Shown: one piece after another, positions 31,635-40,957 of the stretch
Numbering within the stretch: position 1 is the first letter of the stretch
How the letters are laid out: every line of letters starts with the position of its first letter
Assembly (NCBI GenBank): GCA_003669055.1
Contig: RAYB01000006.1
Coordinates: 62,001-126,000 of the forward strand
Direction of reading: 5' to 3'
Length of the DNA: 64,000 nucleotides
Origin: a bacterium 1XD21-70
GTDB lineage: Bacteria; Bacillota; Clostridia; Lachnospirales; Lachnospiraceae
Program-made: the position numbers and the translations under genes
The notes under the pieces: generated by a model
Seen by the model: only the letters and a program-made list of their open reading frames with translations
Database searches by the model: none
What the model was told of the DNA's origin: nothing

Positions 31635-31967
31635 CTAACTTTTGCCCGACGACTGGACTATTTTCAGCGTGTAGCGGTATAAAATGCCCTCTTCAAACTC
31701 TACTTTGTTTAGGTTTTCATTTCCGCCAGCCCACAAAAAGCCGTTTTTATGATAAAAACGGATCCCGGTGATTTCGTCCGGCGCGTCATGGTCAAAAAGT
31801 ACAAATATAGCAACGCGCCCATCAATCAGCGTTTCCACCTTGTAAATAGGGATTCTTTCCCACTTATCCCCGGCGCGGTATTCCGCATGTGAAACACAAC
31901 GCTTGATATATTCTTTGAGATCGTCAAGCGCTTCTTCCGTAAGTGGGATATAGCTTGCTTCTGCCAT
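31635..31967 (-). CDS. Tail-fibre-region protein, unknown function
   Basis: A 110-residue protein with a helical start (YIPLTEEALDDLKEYIKR) and a beta-rich remainder (VETLIDGRVAIFVLFDHDAP, then ILYRYTLKIVQSSG). GGAGCC-type ribosome binding signal before the ATG. It follows the gpI-like gene by 16 bases. Probably structural by position; no family is recognised. Confidence 0.6.
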   Translation of the reverse strand: MAEASYIPLTEEALDDLKEYIKRCVSHAEYRAGDKWERIPIYKVETLIDGRVAIFVLFDHDAPDEITGIRFYHKNGFLWAGGNENLNKVEFEEGILYRYTLKIVQSSGKS

Positions 31968-31983
31968 GTTTTAGGCTCCTTTC

Positions 31984-33525
31984 TTATTCGTCGGCGGCAT
32001 ACTTGCCCGCGTCAGTGTTATAATATAAGTCAACGCCTACGCTATCCGGCGCGGCGGAAACGCCGCTTTCCGCCCCAGCAAAACCGATCGACGGATCCGG
32101 AATGGAACCGCTTTCCGTGCTGCCGTCTGCGGGATAAACAACTTCATTCCCCGCGGAATCACTTTCAAGCGTGGCCTGTACTTCGGTAATCTGTGCGCCG
32201 ACTGAAATATCCGGCGCCGTGCCGCTTTGGTCATATGCGGCCGTGTGGCTCTCTGTGGCGGCCGTCAGGCCCATTTCTGCACCGCCGCCCTGGAATCCTG
32301 TTGAAATGTCCGGAATCGTGCCGCTTTGGTCATATGCGGCGCTTCCGCTGTCTGCTGCTGCCCCCAGGCCAACTTCTGCCGCGGCTCCCTGGAATCCGGT
32401 TGATATATCCGGAATTGTGCCGCTTTCCGCGCTGCTGTCTGTCTGGTACTGGAAAATATTTTCCCCTGAAGCGCCCTGTGCTTCAATCTGTCCCCCGGAA
32501 AAGGCAGCGCCGACCGAAATATCCGGCGCGGTTCCTGTTTCGTCGTATGACACGCGCCCGCTGTCGGTTCCCGTGTCCACGGTGATCCCGCCTTCGGTTC
32601 CCTGGAATCCGGTTGAAATCCCCGGATATGTGCCGCTTTCCGCGCTGGAATCCATAGGATAGACAATATTCGTTTCCCTGGAATCCGGTTCAATTTCAAG
32701 CTGCATGTCGGCCGGACGGAATCCGACTGAAATATCCGGTTCCGTTCCTGATTCCCGATCGCTGTCCGCCGAATACTGTAAATGGTTTTCTTCAGAAGCG
32801 CCCTGAACGTCAACGCGGTTTTCAGTAAGCGCGGCGCCGACCGAAATATCCGGCGCGGTTCCGGCTTCCGTGTATGCGGTATTTCCGGAATCTGCGGCCC
32901 CTTCAAGCGTGATTGTAACCTCTGCGGGCTGGAATCCCACTTCCGTATATGGATATGTGCCGCATATGTGATCGCCGCAAAAGGTATATAAAAAATTCTG
33001 GTATTCTGATAACTGATATATGGTCAATGTGATCCCGTTCTGGAATACCATATAATCAAAACGGGATCTTGCATTTTTCACCTGTTTCAGATAACGCAAA
33101 AAATCCTTTATGGAAGTTTGTGTTACCTCCGTTCCTACTGCGATCCGGAAGTGGAACGGCTCCCCGGCGTATGTATACCATTCTTCGACGGATGTATTTT
33201 CATTCCCGAAAACGGTATCAATCATTTCTTCCATTGCCTGTCTGGTTCCTAGTTTCATGTACCAGTATATAGAATTTCTGATCAGGCTCCGCTTTACATC
33301 AGGCGCCAGGGCCGTATTGTAGAATAAGACGCGGTTTTCTACTGCCAGGAAGTCAAGTTTCCCATCGTCAACCCGATCCAGATCTGCCCATATATAAACC
33401 CGTTTCATGCGGTCTATAAATTTCTTTTTCTGTCTGTCATAGGCGTAAGCCAGGGCGATCCGTTCAGGCGTCCGCATTTCTGCCGGAAACGCTTTCCATG
33501 TTTGAAAATCAACTAATTTAATCAT
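31984..33525 (-). CDS. Phage tail protein I with a C-terminal repeat array
   Basis: A 513-residue protein. Residues 1-200 match phage tail protein I (P2 gpI), which joins baseplate J to the fibres: LYALPDIS-type N-terminus is absent, but ALAYAYDRQKKKFIDRMK, LIRNSIYWYMKLGTRQAMEE and VEEWYTYAGEPFHFRI are typical. Residues 200-495 are nine tandem repeats of 33-39 residues with the motif GTxPDIS(V/T)G(F/A), alternating two flavours. A gpI of normal size is about 200 residues, so the array is an addition, probably an exposed beta-structured spacer or shaft. It overlaps gene J by 8 bases. Confidence 0.8.
   Translation of the reverse strand: MIKLVDFQTWKAFPAEMRTPERIALAYAYDRQKKKFIDRMKRVYIWADLDRVDDGKLDFLAVENRVLFYNTALAPDVKRSLIRNSIYWYMKLGTRQAMEEMIDTVFGNENTSVEEWYTYAGEPFHFRIAVGTEVTQTSIKDFLRYLKQVKNARSRFDYMVFQNGITLTIYQLSEYQNFLYTFCGDHICGTYPYTEVGFQPAEVTITLEGAADSGNTAYTEAGTAPDISVGAALTENRVDVQGASEENHLQYSADSDRESGTEPDISVGFRPADMQLEIEPDSRETNIVYPMDSSAESGTYPGISTGFQGTEGGITVDTGTDSGRVSYDETGTAPDISVGAAFSGGQIEAQGASGENIFQYQTDSSAESGTIPDISTGFQGAAAEVGLGAAADSGSAAYDQSGTIPDISTGFQGGGAEMGLTAATESHTAAYDQSGTAPDISVGAQITEVQATLESDSAGNEVVYPADGSTESGSIPDPSIGFAGAESGVSAAPDSVGVDLYYNTDAGKYAADE
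32040..32950 (-). repeat. Nine in-frame coding repeats in the gpI-like protein
   Basis: The DNA shows nine copies of a roughly 100-115-base unit with a conserved GGNACNNNNCCNGANATNTC core coding for GTxPDIS. Copies alternate between a short form (33 residues) and a long form (38 residues). Such arrays can expand or shrink by recombination. Confidence 0.75.
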
Positions 33526-34675
33526 CTTCTACCCCGCCATAGACAAATTTTACACTGTTTTCTATTGCGATCGACGTTTCCGGAATCACGGTAAACACGG
33601 GGGATTCTATCACAACGCGCTTTCCGCCAGCCGCCCGGACAAATTCCGTCAGCGCGTCCGGATTTATGTCACGCCCGATCTTTGTTTTCTGCCAGCTTAA
33701 ATATGTATCTTTTGCCGCTTCAATGGACGCCTGGATCGTCGCTATATTGTTTATGTCGCTTCGTGAAATGTAATATGTTGCTTTCAGGTCATAGGGCGCC
33801 ACATCCGGCGCCGATACATAAACATTATCAGTAAGCGGAATGATCGGATTTTCCTTCAGGTATTCCAGGCAGCCGCCGCAAAACGATTCACTAGGAAGCG
33901 CCCCGCCGCGAAGCAAAATCCGAATATCCACAACCGCTTCTAACGGCTCATGTATTTTTACATCCTCAATCGCTGCGGAATTATACTGCTTTACCCAATA
34001 TTCGTAAGCGTCAGACGGCCCGGCCACGGAATAAGACGACGGCGCCAGGAAGATCCGCTCCCGGAAACTTTCTTCCGATTCCTCACCCGTTCCGCCCTCT
34101 GATTTCGTGACATTTTCAACGGATTCCACATAGGGAACCGGATCAACCAGCGTTCCGATCTGCCCGACAATGTAATCATTCCCCACGGTTCCGATAACCT
34201 CACACGTGCAATTTATATCCGCGTATGATTCCCCAGCTTTCACTTCCGCGTAATCATCCGTCGCAAAATAAACGCCGTCGCCAGCTGTTACCCGCGTTCC
34301 CTGTGGAATATAAATAACGTCTTTCCTGATTTCGGAAAGATTAAAGCGCATTTTCACGATCGCCGGTTTCGGCTCCTGGATGAATGTCTTTTTAAACGCC
34401 CCTAAATGCTTCAGGAAATCGCCACGCGAATATTTTAAAAGATTCATTTTTGCGGCATTATCTAACATTTGATACATTTGAAAATACTGCCCGGCTTCAA
34501 TCCTTAAATGAATATGATCCTTGTCGCCTGGCCGCAAAACAATTTTCTGTTTCGTTTGTTCCTCATACTTTTTTTCATAATCCCCGATCATTTCATTTAG
34601 AATCTGCTCATAGGAAATATCTTCTATAAATGAAATATCAGGAAGCGCATATAATTTTTGAATATCAATCGCCAT
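33518..34675 (-). CDS. Baseplate assembly protein J
   Basis: A 385-residue protein of the baseplate J/gp47 family. Visible are DISFIEDISYEQILNEMIGDY near the start, GDFLKHLGAFK, VYIPQGTRVTAGDGVYFAT and GTEESEESFRERI-like blocks, with the C-terminal KRVVIESPVFTVIPETSIA region. It forms the wedge of the contractile-tail baseplate. It overlaps the W-like gene upstream by 11 bases and the gpI gene downstream by 8, a typical compact baseplate operon. Confidence 0.88.
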   Translation of the reverse strand: MAIDIQKLYALPDISFIEDISYEQILNEMIGDYEKKYEEQTKQKIVLRPGDKDHIHLRIEAGQYFQMYQMLDNAAKMNLLKYSRGDFLKHLGAFKKTFIQEPKPAIVKMRFNLSEIRKDVIYIPQGTRVTAGDGVYFATDDYAEVKAGESYADINCTCEVIGTVGNDYIVGQIGTLVDPVPYVESVENVTKSEGGTGEESEESFRERIFLAPSSYSVAGPSDAYEYWVKQYNSAAIEDVKIHEPLEAVVDIRILLRGGALPSESFCGGCLEYLKENPIIPLTDNVYVSAPDVAPYDLKATYYISRSDINNIATIQASIEAAKDTYLSWQKTKIGRDINPDALTEFVRAAGGKRVVIESPVFTVIPETSIAIENSVKFVYGGVEDD

Positions 34676-34979
34676 TGTATGTTACCACCACCTTCGGAAT
34701 CATTTTTCCAGTTTGTTCGTATACTTCAAAACTGATTTCATCGACTGTTACGCGCGTTTCAAATTTTTCTATCAACTCCATAGCGCTAACCGTGTACCGG
34801 TTTTGCGCTTCATACATAGGCAGATCCACAATTTCCGATTCCAGCCCGATTTCCCGATTCATGGGAATGGTTCCCTTTATCAGTGTTAAAAGAAACATGA
34901 TTTTATTAAAAATATCCTCACGAAGTTTCTTTTCATACACGCTATTGATTATGATCTGCACTCCGTCTATAACTATCAT
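34665..34979 (-). CDS. Baseplate wedge protein W (gp25-like)
   Basis: A 104-residue protein in the gpW/gp25 position between gpU/gpV and gpJ. Features: REDIFNKIMFLLTLIKGTIP, MNREIGLESEIVDLP and the C-terminal beta hairpin VDEISFEVYEQTGKMIPKVV. gp25-like proteins start sheath polymerisation at the baseplate. Confidence 0.75.
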   Translation of the reverse strand: MIVIDGVQIIINSVYEKKLREDIFNKIMFLLTLIKGTIPMNREIGLESEIVDLPMYEAQNRYTVSAMELIEKFETRVTVDEISFEVYEQTGKMIPKVVVTYNGD

Positions 34980-34991
34980 CCGATCACCGCC

Positions 34992-35381
34992 TTAATGGTA
35001 TTCTGTGGCCGTCACATTCACGGCGACGGAAACAAGTTCCCCGTGATTCCACACTTCCCTATAATCCGCGTCAACATTATCTAATGTCCAGCGGCCCCCG
35101 CCTACCTTGTGGCCGCCCAGGACAAACGTGCATACCGTTCCATTTTCACATAGTTTTATAATCTTATTCAGCATAGCAAGCGGCTTCACTCCATGCCCGG
35201 CGACAAACTTCATTTCAAACGTGACGGATTGATTTTCCGGCCCCTCAAATTCCCGCTGTGATTTCTTTGTGTACCGTTTATGTTCGGAATAGCTGCCGGA
35301 AATCGATCTTTTTAAATTGTTGAAAGTGCATATTCTTTTATCAGACGTTTTGAAGGTTACACTCCCAAAAAATCCAATCAT
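34992..35381 (-). CDS. Phage tail protein U
   Basis: A 129-residue protein with the gpU features: EFEGPENQSVTFEMKFVAGHG followed by KPLAMLNKIIKLCENG and LGGHKVGGGRWTLDNVDADY. In P2 gpU is a tail protein acting near tail completion. The gene order U/V/W around it supports the call. Confidence 0.75.
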   Translation of the reverse strand: MIGFFGSVTFKTSDKRICTFNNLKRSISGSYSEHKRYTKKSQREFEGPENQSVTFEMKFVAGHGVKPLAMLNKIIKLCENGTVCTFVLGGHKVGGGRWTLDNVDADYREVWNHGELVSVAVNVTATEYH

Positions 35382-35392
35382 AAAAGCGCCCC

Positions 35393-35824
35393 CTATTCCT
35401 TTATTGTTATGCCGTGTAAATACAGATTTCCACCGATATGAATATCGCTTTCCACCCGCATTTCGCCATCAACATGCAGATCCCCGGAAACGGTCAATTT
35501 GTCGCATACAATGTCCAGCTGCTTTGTTTTCTTGTCATATCGCAAATAGCTTCCGTCACCGAAATCTTTTCGCCAGATTCCTTCTATGCCCTCTGGCGGC
35601 CGGTTCCGTTCCGTATACGGCGGAATGATGATCATTCCCCTTGTGCCGCCGTTCTGAAGGTGTATGACGTAAACCATCGTGTCAATCTCTGGCGGGAAAA
35701 ATTCATTTGACCATAGCGGCATAAACGGGGATAAAGAATTGTCGCGGTCTTTATATATAACCTGTGCCGTTCCGTCTTTATAATTCACGGATGATATATA
35801 GCCTACTCTGATAACCTCTGCCAT
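35393..35824 (-). CDS. Baseplate spike protein V
   Basis: A 143-residue protein with an OB-fold N-terminus (IRVGYISSVNYKDGTAQVIY, then MPLWSNEFFPPEIDTMVYVI) and a C-terminal beta-helix of short repeats (LTVSGDLHVDGEMRVESDI then HIGGNLYLHGITIKE). This is the plan of gpV/gp45-like membrane-piercing spikes at the tail tip. No His-x-His iron site is obvious at the C-terminus. Confidence 0.85.
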   Translation of the reverse strand: MAEVIRVGYISSVNYKDGTAQVIYKDRDNSLSPFMPLWSNEFFPPEIDTMVYVIHLQNGGTRGMIIIPPYTERNRPPEGIEGIWRKDFGDGSYLRYDKKTKQLDIVCDKLTVSGDLHVDGEMRVESDIHIGGNLYLHGITIKE

Positions 35825-35836
35825 ATTTTTACCCCC

Positions 35837-37102
35837 TTATCCCGGAATCGTTAGCGTGGTTCCTGGATAGATCCAGTGTCCATTGCTTGACGATGTTTTC
35901 CCGTGTGATTTTGCGGCGCCCTCTATGGTTCCGGAATTTGCATTGTATATCTGCATGTATTTAGCGCCGGATCCTAAAAACTGTGTGCTGATTTTCCATA
36001 AGGTATCACCGGAAACGATCGTGTAAGTCTTTGATTTTGCGCTTGATTCCGAAGCCTTTTTTGTCGTGTCGCCTGAATCTACCTTTGCGACGGTTACGCC
36101 CTTAACAATGATAACGGCGTGCATTTCCAGCGTGCAATAATAGCCGGAACCGGCGTTTTTTTCGTGCGTGACGGTATCAATATAATATTTGCCGTCCAGC
36201 TTCCCGAAGCCGGACACATTCGCGCATTTGCTGGCGATGTATTTTGTATCGCCCATCAATTTAACGCTCATTGTCTGGCATTGCCTGTTATGCTCTAGCA
36301 ATTTTGCCTTTGCCTTGATTTCCGCGTCCTGAAGGCTTTCCGCTGTTTCATTTAGCTTTAGGATTCTGCTTCCGTCCTTCAGCATAAATTTATAGCTTAA
36401 TGTCTGATTCTTTTTAGAATCTGTATAACTGATCGATACGCCGTCATAGGCCCTCGTCATTTTCTTTCCGATATTCCAGCTTTCAAGCTGTGTTTTATTT
36501 ATATTTAAACTTGCTTTTTTCCCTTCATATTCTGTCTGATCAAAAACAACCATTCTGCGGTTATACAATTTCATAGCAAGATTATAGGAATTGCATAATT
36601 CAAACGCGAATGATTGATTTGTTTTGTTCGACTGTTCTAATTCGTCAATAGGGTAATCCTGGCCGGAAAAATAAAGAGTGATCCCGGCGTCGCTTGAAAT
36701 CTTTTGAAGGATTCCCTTTACTGTCGTTTTTTTCCATGTTTTTGATTTTTCCGTAACATTGAAATCCGTCCGGATCGGCGTTGCAATTCCGCCGACCGAA
36801 GCCACGGAAGGCGGCCCTGAATAAGAAAGATCGTCTATCAGGAAATAGCCGCAATTATACTTTCTGTTGTCGCCCTCCGCTGTCCAGTTCGTTAATTTTA
36901 TGATTGATTCGACGAAATCCCCTTCCACCGGGATCCAGCCAGCCGACCACTTCCCGCTTCGGTTGTTTAACTTTAGCGTTACCGTGTCGGCCGTTCCGCT
37001 GGCATTGTCAACATACTGGAATCCCTCTATGTAGTCAGTAATCGTCTTTGTAATATCTTTCCCGTTATATTTCACAATAACGGATGACTGCCGCGCTTTC
37101 AT
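35837..37102 (-). CDS. Phage late control D-like tail protein with LysM domain
   Basis: A 421-residue protein. The first 340 residues resemble the gpD/gp44-like hub family (VIVKYNGKDITKTITDYI, GYFLIDDLSYSGPP, KTWKKTTVKGILQKISSDAG). Residues 355-421 form a LysM domain (YTIVSGDTLWKISTQFLG). It forms the tail hub on which the V spike sits. LysM may help bind peptidoglycan during infection. Confidence 0.82.
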   Translation of the reverse strand: MKARQSSVIVKYNGKDITKTITDYIEGFQYVDNASGTADTVTLKLNNRSGKWSAGWIPVEGDFVESIIKLTNWTAEGDNRKYNCGYFLIDDLSYSGPPSVASVGGIATPIRTDFNVTEKSKTWKKTTVKGILQKISSDAGITLYFSGQDYPIDELEQSNKTNQSFAFELCNSYNLAMKLYNRRMVVFDQTEYEGKKASLNINKTQLESWNIGKKMTRAYDGVSISYTDSKKNQTLSYKFMLKDGSRILKLNETAESLQDAEIKAKAKLLEHNRQCQTMSVKLMGDTKYIASKCANVSGFGKLDGKYYIDTVTHEKNAGSGYYCTLEMHAVIIVKGVTVAKVDSGDTTKKASESSAKSKTYTIVSGDTLWKISTQFLGSGAKYMQIYNANSGTIEGAAKSHGKTSSSNGHWIYPGTTLTIPG

Positions 37103-37105
37103 AGC

Positions 37106-37315
37106 TTATCTTCTCCATTCTGGTATATCTTCGTCGTATTCCTCCGGAACCTCCGGAATAAAAACCTTTGTTCCGGCTGAAAAAACATATGTTTCCAGAA
37201 GGTCAAGATTATTTTGCAACAAAAGGCCGATGTATTTCACATCGCCATAAAAATGATAGGCTATTGAATCCCACATATCCCCTTGTACGGTTGTGTATAT
37301 TCTGTTTTCGTCCAT
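37106..37315 (-). CDS. Tail protein X (LysM-like)
   Basis: A 69-residue protein of the gpX family: YTTVQGDMWDSIAYHFYGD and GTKVFIPEVPEE are LysM-like. It lies between the tape measure and the D-like hub gene, the normal position for P2 X. AAAGGGGG precedes the ATG. Confidence 0.8.
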   Translation of the reverse strand: MDENRIYTTVQGDMWDSIAYHFYGDVKYIGLLLQNNLDLLETYVFSAGTKVFIPEVPEEYDEDIPEWRR

Positions 37316-37330
37316 ACATCGGCCCCCTTT

Positions 37331-40300
37331 TTACGTGGCGAAGGCTGTTCTGCCCTTCTGCCGTTCATGCTCTGCGTACATCCTTTCAAATTCCGCCTGT
37401 GACATTTGAAGCGCGGAATTTACATCTTCCTTGCTTGCGTTGCCCTGAATCGTAATTTGCGGCGAAAATACAACCTTTGAAGAATTGTCGGAATTGTCCG
37501 CTTTGCTTGTTTTGTTTACTGTGCTGTTATTGTTGACTGTGTTATAAAGTTCTTTTGTAACAGAACCCCCGACGCCCTCCGCCTGGCCGCCGTTTACCAG
37601 CTGATTGATCCGGTCAAACATTCCCGCGCCGCCGTCTGCTGCCGTCTGCTGCGGTACTGCGGAACCGACAACGCCAGCAACCACCGATCGCATATTTGAC
37701 CACAATTCCGATAACGGAAGGACTGCTTCGCGCCCGGCTTCACCGCCGCCCAGCAACGAACCATTGTTCGCGCCGAATATTGTAGGCCCTGTTAAAATTC
37801 CGCCTTCCTTGTACCATTCAACGCCGATTTTCGGAATTGACGGCGGGGAAAGCGAAAAGGATCCGCTGATTGAAAAATGCGGAAGTTTAATGTCAGGCAG
37901 CTTCAGGGATAAACCGGAAAAGAACCCTTTGATCGCGTTCAGCCCGTTTGAAACAACGGATTTCGCCGCTTCAATTTTTGACTGAAAAGCATTTCGGACT
38001 TCATCCAGCTTTCCGCCTGTGATTGTGTTGATTGCCGACATTACATTGCTTACTGTATTTTGTATGCCTTGCATAGAAGCGGCCATAATGCCCTTGATTC
38101 CGCCGCCAGCGGATGTATACGCCGCTTTCATGCTTTCCAGGTTTGATCTTGCGTTTGCCGCTGCCTGTGACATCATGCTTCCGACCGTGCTAGTCACGTT
38201 TGAGAACGCTTCCGACACGGTTTGTTTTACGGATGATAATTTTTCCGTGAATTTTGCTTTCACTTCATCCAGCTTTCCGCCTGTCAGGTTGTTTATAAAG
38301 GTATAACCGGCCGTATAATAGCCTTTTACGCCCTCCATAGCTGCCGCCGCTACGCCCTGGATTCCGCCGCCGTGTGAATCATAGGCGGCTTTAATGTTTG
38401 AAAGTTTTTCCGTTATGGTATCTTTCGCGGCTGTCAGCACGTTTCCGGCCGTTTCTTTGACGGCGTTCCAGGTTTCGGAAGCCTTTTGCTTGATCGCGGT
38501 CAGCTTTCCCCCTGTCGCAACGTCTATCGCATTAAAAGCGCCCGTTACAACGCCCTTTAGTGCGTTTAATGGCGCCATGGCAAGGGAAGAAAGCGCCTTG
38601 AAAGCGCCAGAAAAGATATTTTTCAGCCCGTCAAGTGCCTTTTGCCAATCTCCGGTAAAAACACCGGTAAAAAACTGTATAATTCCCTGAAATACCTGTT
38701 TCACGCCGGATATAACATTTCCTACGGTCTGGCGCCAGCTTTCAAATACGGATGAAATAAAGGCAAACGCGGCCGGGAATTTATCCGCGAACGCCTGAAC
38801 CGCCTTTGAAATATTCTCCTTTAATTCGTTGAATTTGCCAGTTACCCAGTCTTTCAGCTGCCCGGCCTTTTCTTTGACTGTATCCCAGTTTTTGTATAGC
38901 AATACCCCGATTGCAATAACCGCGGCGATCGCCAGTACAACAAGCCCGATCGGACTTGTCAGGAATGTAAAAGCTGCGCCTAATGCCGTTGTTACTGCCG
39001 TTCCCACTGTACATATTGCGTTCCATGCTGTCATTGCTGCGGTCTGCGCCCACGTTGCCGCTGTGCTGGCTCCTTTTACAATGGCGTCCTTTGCGTATAA
39101 GGCATGAAGGTATAATGTTTCCGCCTTATCCTTTATTTTTAGCGCAAGATTCGCCAGCATAGCCTGTTTCTCTGCCGCAAATACAGTAACCAGCGCTTTT
39201 ACTGCTTTTACCGTGTTCAGTGTGTCCTTTGCGAAATTCACCATCTTAACCGCCGCAATAGCACCAGCGATCCCTATGATGATAGGCTTCAACGCGCCCC
39301 ATTCGTTTAATTTTTGGTATACCGTGGCTGCGGCTCCGACTAACTTCATAGCTGCCGCCACCACTTGCGGAAGCGCCTGTGTAGCAATAAAAGAAATTGC
39401 CGGTTTTGCCTTTTCAAACGCTTCAAAAAGTTTGTCTTTCAGATCCAGCACCACCGCGATAACCTTATCAATGGCGGGCCGGTTTTCCTCAATAGCCGTT
39501 TTGACGTTCTGAAGGGCCGTCTTTCCTGTTTCTGCCAGGAATTTAAAAGCTGCCGCCCCCTTCGCGCCTATATCTTCCAACACGGGCCGGACTTTGTTAA
39601 ACAGTGCAACCGCCCGATCCTTGAATGACGAAATCGCCGGAACCGCTTTCCCTGATAAAGTCTGAATAAATCCCGTTACTTTTTCGGTAATGCGCGGTAT
39701 GTGGTCAGCGACGGCGAAAATGGCGTCCTTTGCCATCGGCGCGAATATCTTACATAACCGGATTTTCGCGTCGTCAACTGCGGAACCGAAAACGGCCATA
39801 GCGCCCGGAAGCGTGTCTGTGACTTTTCCGGCCATGTCCATCATAGCGCCTTCCGCGTCGTGCAATTCATCATTCAGGGCTTGCCATTCTGTCCGCCCGT
39901 CCTCTGTCGTGGTATTCAGGCCAGCCAGAAGATCGTTTAATGTGTCAATCTGCGTTTTGCCGCCGATTGCCGCAAGTGCGGCGTTTCTTTCTTCCTCCGT
40001 CAGCCCGGCCGTTGCTTTGTTCACCTGTTCCAGTGTAGCTTGCAAGCCTATAAACTTTCCTTCGGAATCAAACGCCGAAATACCTAACTTTTTCATCATT
40101 TCCCCGGCCTGGCCGGTTCCGGATGTTAGGTTTATTAAAACTGTGCTTAATTTGTTCCCGGCTTCGGATCCTTTGATACCCCTGTTTGCCAGAACGCCAA
40201 GCGCCGTGGCGCTATCCTCCACTTCGACGCCTAAATTATTCAAGACGCCGCCACAACCGATATATGCTTCCATCAGCTGTTGCGCCGTCTGATTGCTTTT

Positions 40301-40654
40301 ATTGTTGGCCTTGCACGCCACATCCAGATAGCCGGATAGTTCATCGACGCCAAGGCCCAATGCACTCATTGAATCTGTTACTAAATCGGAACATGTAGCA
40401 AGATCCATCGAAGTAGCTTCAGACAACCGAAGAACCGGCTCCAATGCGGATATAGACGTGTTTACATCCCATCCGGCAAGCGCCATATAGCCCAGGGCCT
40501 CACTTGCTTCTGTCGCCGTTTTGGTTGTCTTTTTCCCCATTTCCAGGGCTGCCGCTTCTAATTTCTGGTAATCTTCGGCGCTGGCTCCGGCCGTCGCTGC
40601 CGTGTTTGCCATTGCCTGATCGAAGTCTGCATATGTAGAAACTGCGTCTTTCAT
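37331..40654 (-). CDS. Tape measure protein
   Basis: A long protein of 1,107 residues from the first in-frame ATG. It carries the TP901-like minor tail domain (FDQAMANTAATAGASAEDYQ, ALGYMALAGWDV, LADRGIKGSEAGNKLST-type), hydrophobic stretches near residues 470-570 and a helical repeat region. It sets tail length and passes into the host. The reading frame stays open to about 40828 and encodes a plausible N-terminus (ANKTTYELALEIGGKIQSS) behind AAAGGAGG, but the codon where ATG is expected is TCG; the true start is therefore uncertain. Confidence 0.87.
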   Translation of the reverse strand: MKDAVSTYADFDQAMANTAATAGASAEDYQKLEAAALEMGKKTTKTATEASEALGYMALAGWDVNTSISALEPVLRLSEATSMDLATCSDLVTDSMSALGLGVDELSGYLDVACKANNKSNQTAQQLMEAYIGCGGVLNNLGVEVEDSATALGVLANRGIKGSEAGNKLSTVLINLTSGTGQAGEMMKKLGISAFDSEGKFIGLQATLEQVNKATAGLTEEERNAALAAIGGKTQIDTLNDLLAGLNTTTEDGRTEWQALNDELHDAEGAMMDMAGKVTDTLPGAMAVFGSAVDDAKIRLCKIFAPMAKDAIFAVADHIPRITEKVTGFIQTLSGKAVPAISSFKDRAVALFNKVRPVLEDIGAKGAAAFKFLAETGKTALQNVKTAIEENRPAIDKVIAVVLDLKDKLFEAFEKAKPAISFIATQALPQVVAAAMKLVGAAATVYQKLNEWGALKPIIIGIAGAIAAVKMVNFAKDTLNTVKAVKALVTVFAAEKQAMLANLALKIKDKAETLYLHALYAKDAIVKGASTAATWAQTAAMTAWNAICTVGTAVTTALGAAFTFLTSPIGLVVLAIAAVIAIGVLLYKNWDTVKEKAGQLKDWVTGKFNELKENISKAVQAFADKFPAAFAFISSVFESWRQTVGNVISGVKQVFQGIIQFFTGVFTGDWQKALDGLKNIFSGAFKALSSLAMAPLNALKGVVTGAFNAIDVATGGKLTAIKQKASETWNAVKETAGNVLTAAKDTITEKLSNIKAAYDSHGGGIQGVAAAAMEGVKGYYTAGYTFINNLTGGKLDEVKAKFTEKLSSVKQTVSEAFSNVTSTVGSMMSQAAANARSNLESMKAAYTSAGGGIKGIMAASMQGIQNTVSNVMSAINTITGGKLDEVRNAFQSKIEAAKSVVSNGLNAIKGFFSGLSLKLPDIKLPHFSISGSFSLSPPSIPKIGVEWYKEGGILTGPTIFGANNGSLLGGGEAGREAVLPLSELWSNMRSVVAGVVGSAVPQQTAADGGAGMFDRINQLVNGGQAEGVGGSVTKELYNTVNNNSTVNKTSKADNSDNSSKVVFSPQITIQGNASKEDVNSALQMSQAEFERMYAEHERQKGRTAFAT

Positions 40655-40781
40655 GAAATCGCCAATCTTTACGGCGGCGAAGGCCGCCGTTGCGATCTTT
40701 GCAGCTGTCTTTGCAGCTTTCCCGATAGAATCCAGCTTTTTATTTACTCCGCCTACTGATTTTTCAAGTGAGCTTTGTATT

Positions 40782-40910
40782 TTACCTCCGATTTCTAGTG
40801 CTAGTTCGTATGTTGTTTTGTTTGCCGATTTCCGCCACCTCCTTTGCTACGTCCAGGAAATCTTCCAGCGGAAGGCCCGTAAAGAAATCTATCCCGGTAT
40901 TAGTTGCCAT
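40782..40910 (-). CDS. Small tail chaperone partner (E'-like)
   Basis: A 42-residue protein (MATNTGIDFFTGLPLEDFL, then VAKEVAEIGKQNNIR) between the chaperone gene and the tape measure, the place of the second small chaperone ORF in many Mu/P2-like phages. Its 3' half overlaps the predicted 5' end of the tape-measure frame. It is shorter than usual gene-length cut-offs but has a good match of position and composition. Classical phages reach this ORF by frameshift; here it has its own ATG. Confidence 0.55.
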   Translation of the reverse strand: MATNTGIDFFTGLPLEDFLDVAKEVAEIGKQNNIRTSTRNRR

Positions 40911-40957
40911 AGACAAGTGAACGGCCGTTTTTTGTATGTCTTTTCCTGAATTGTGCC

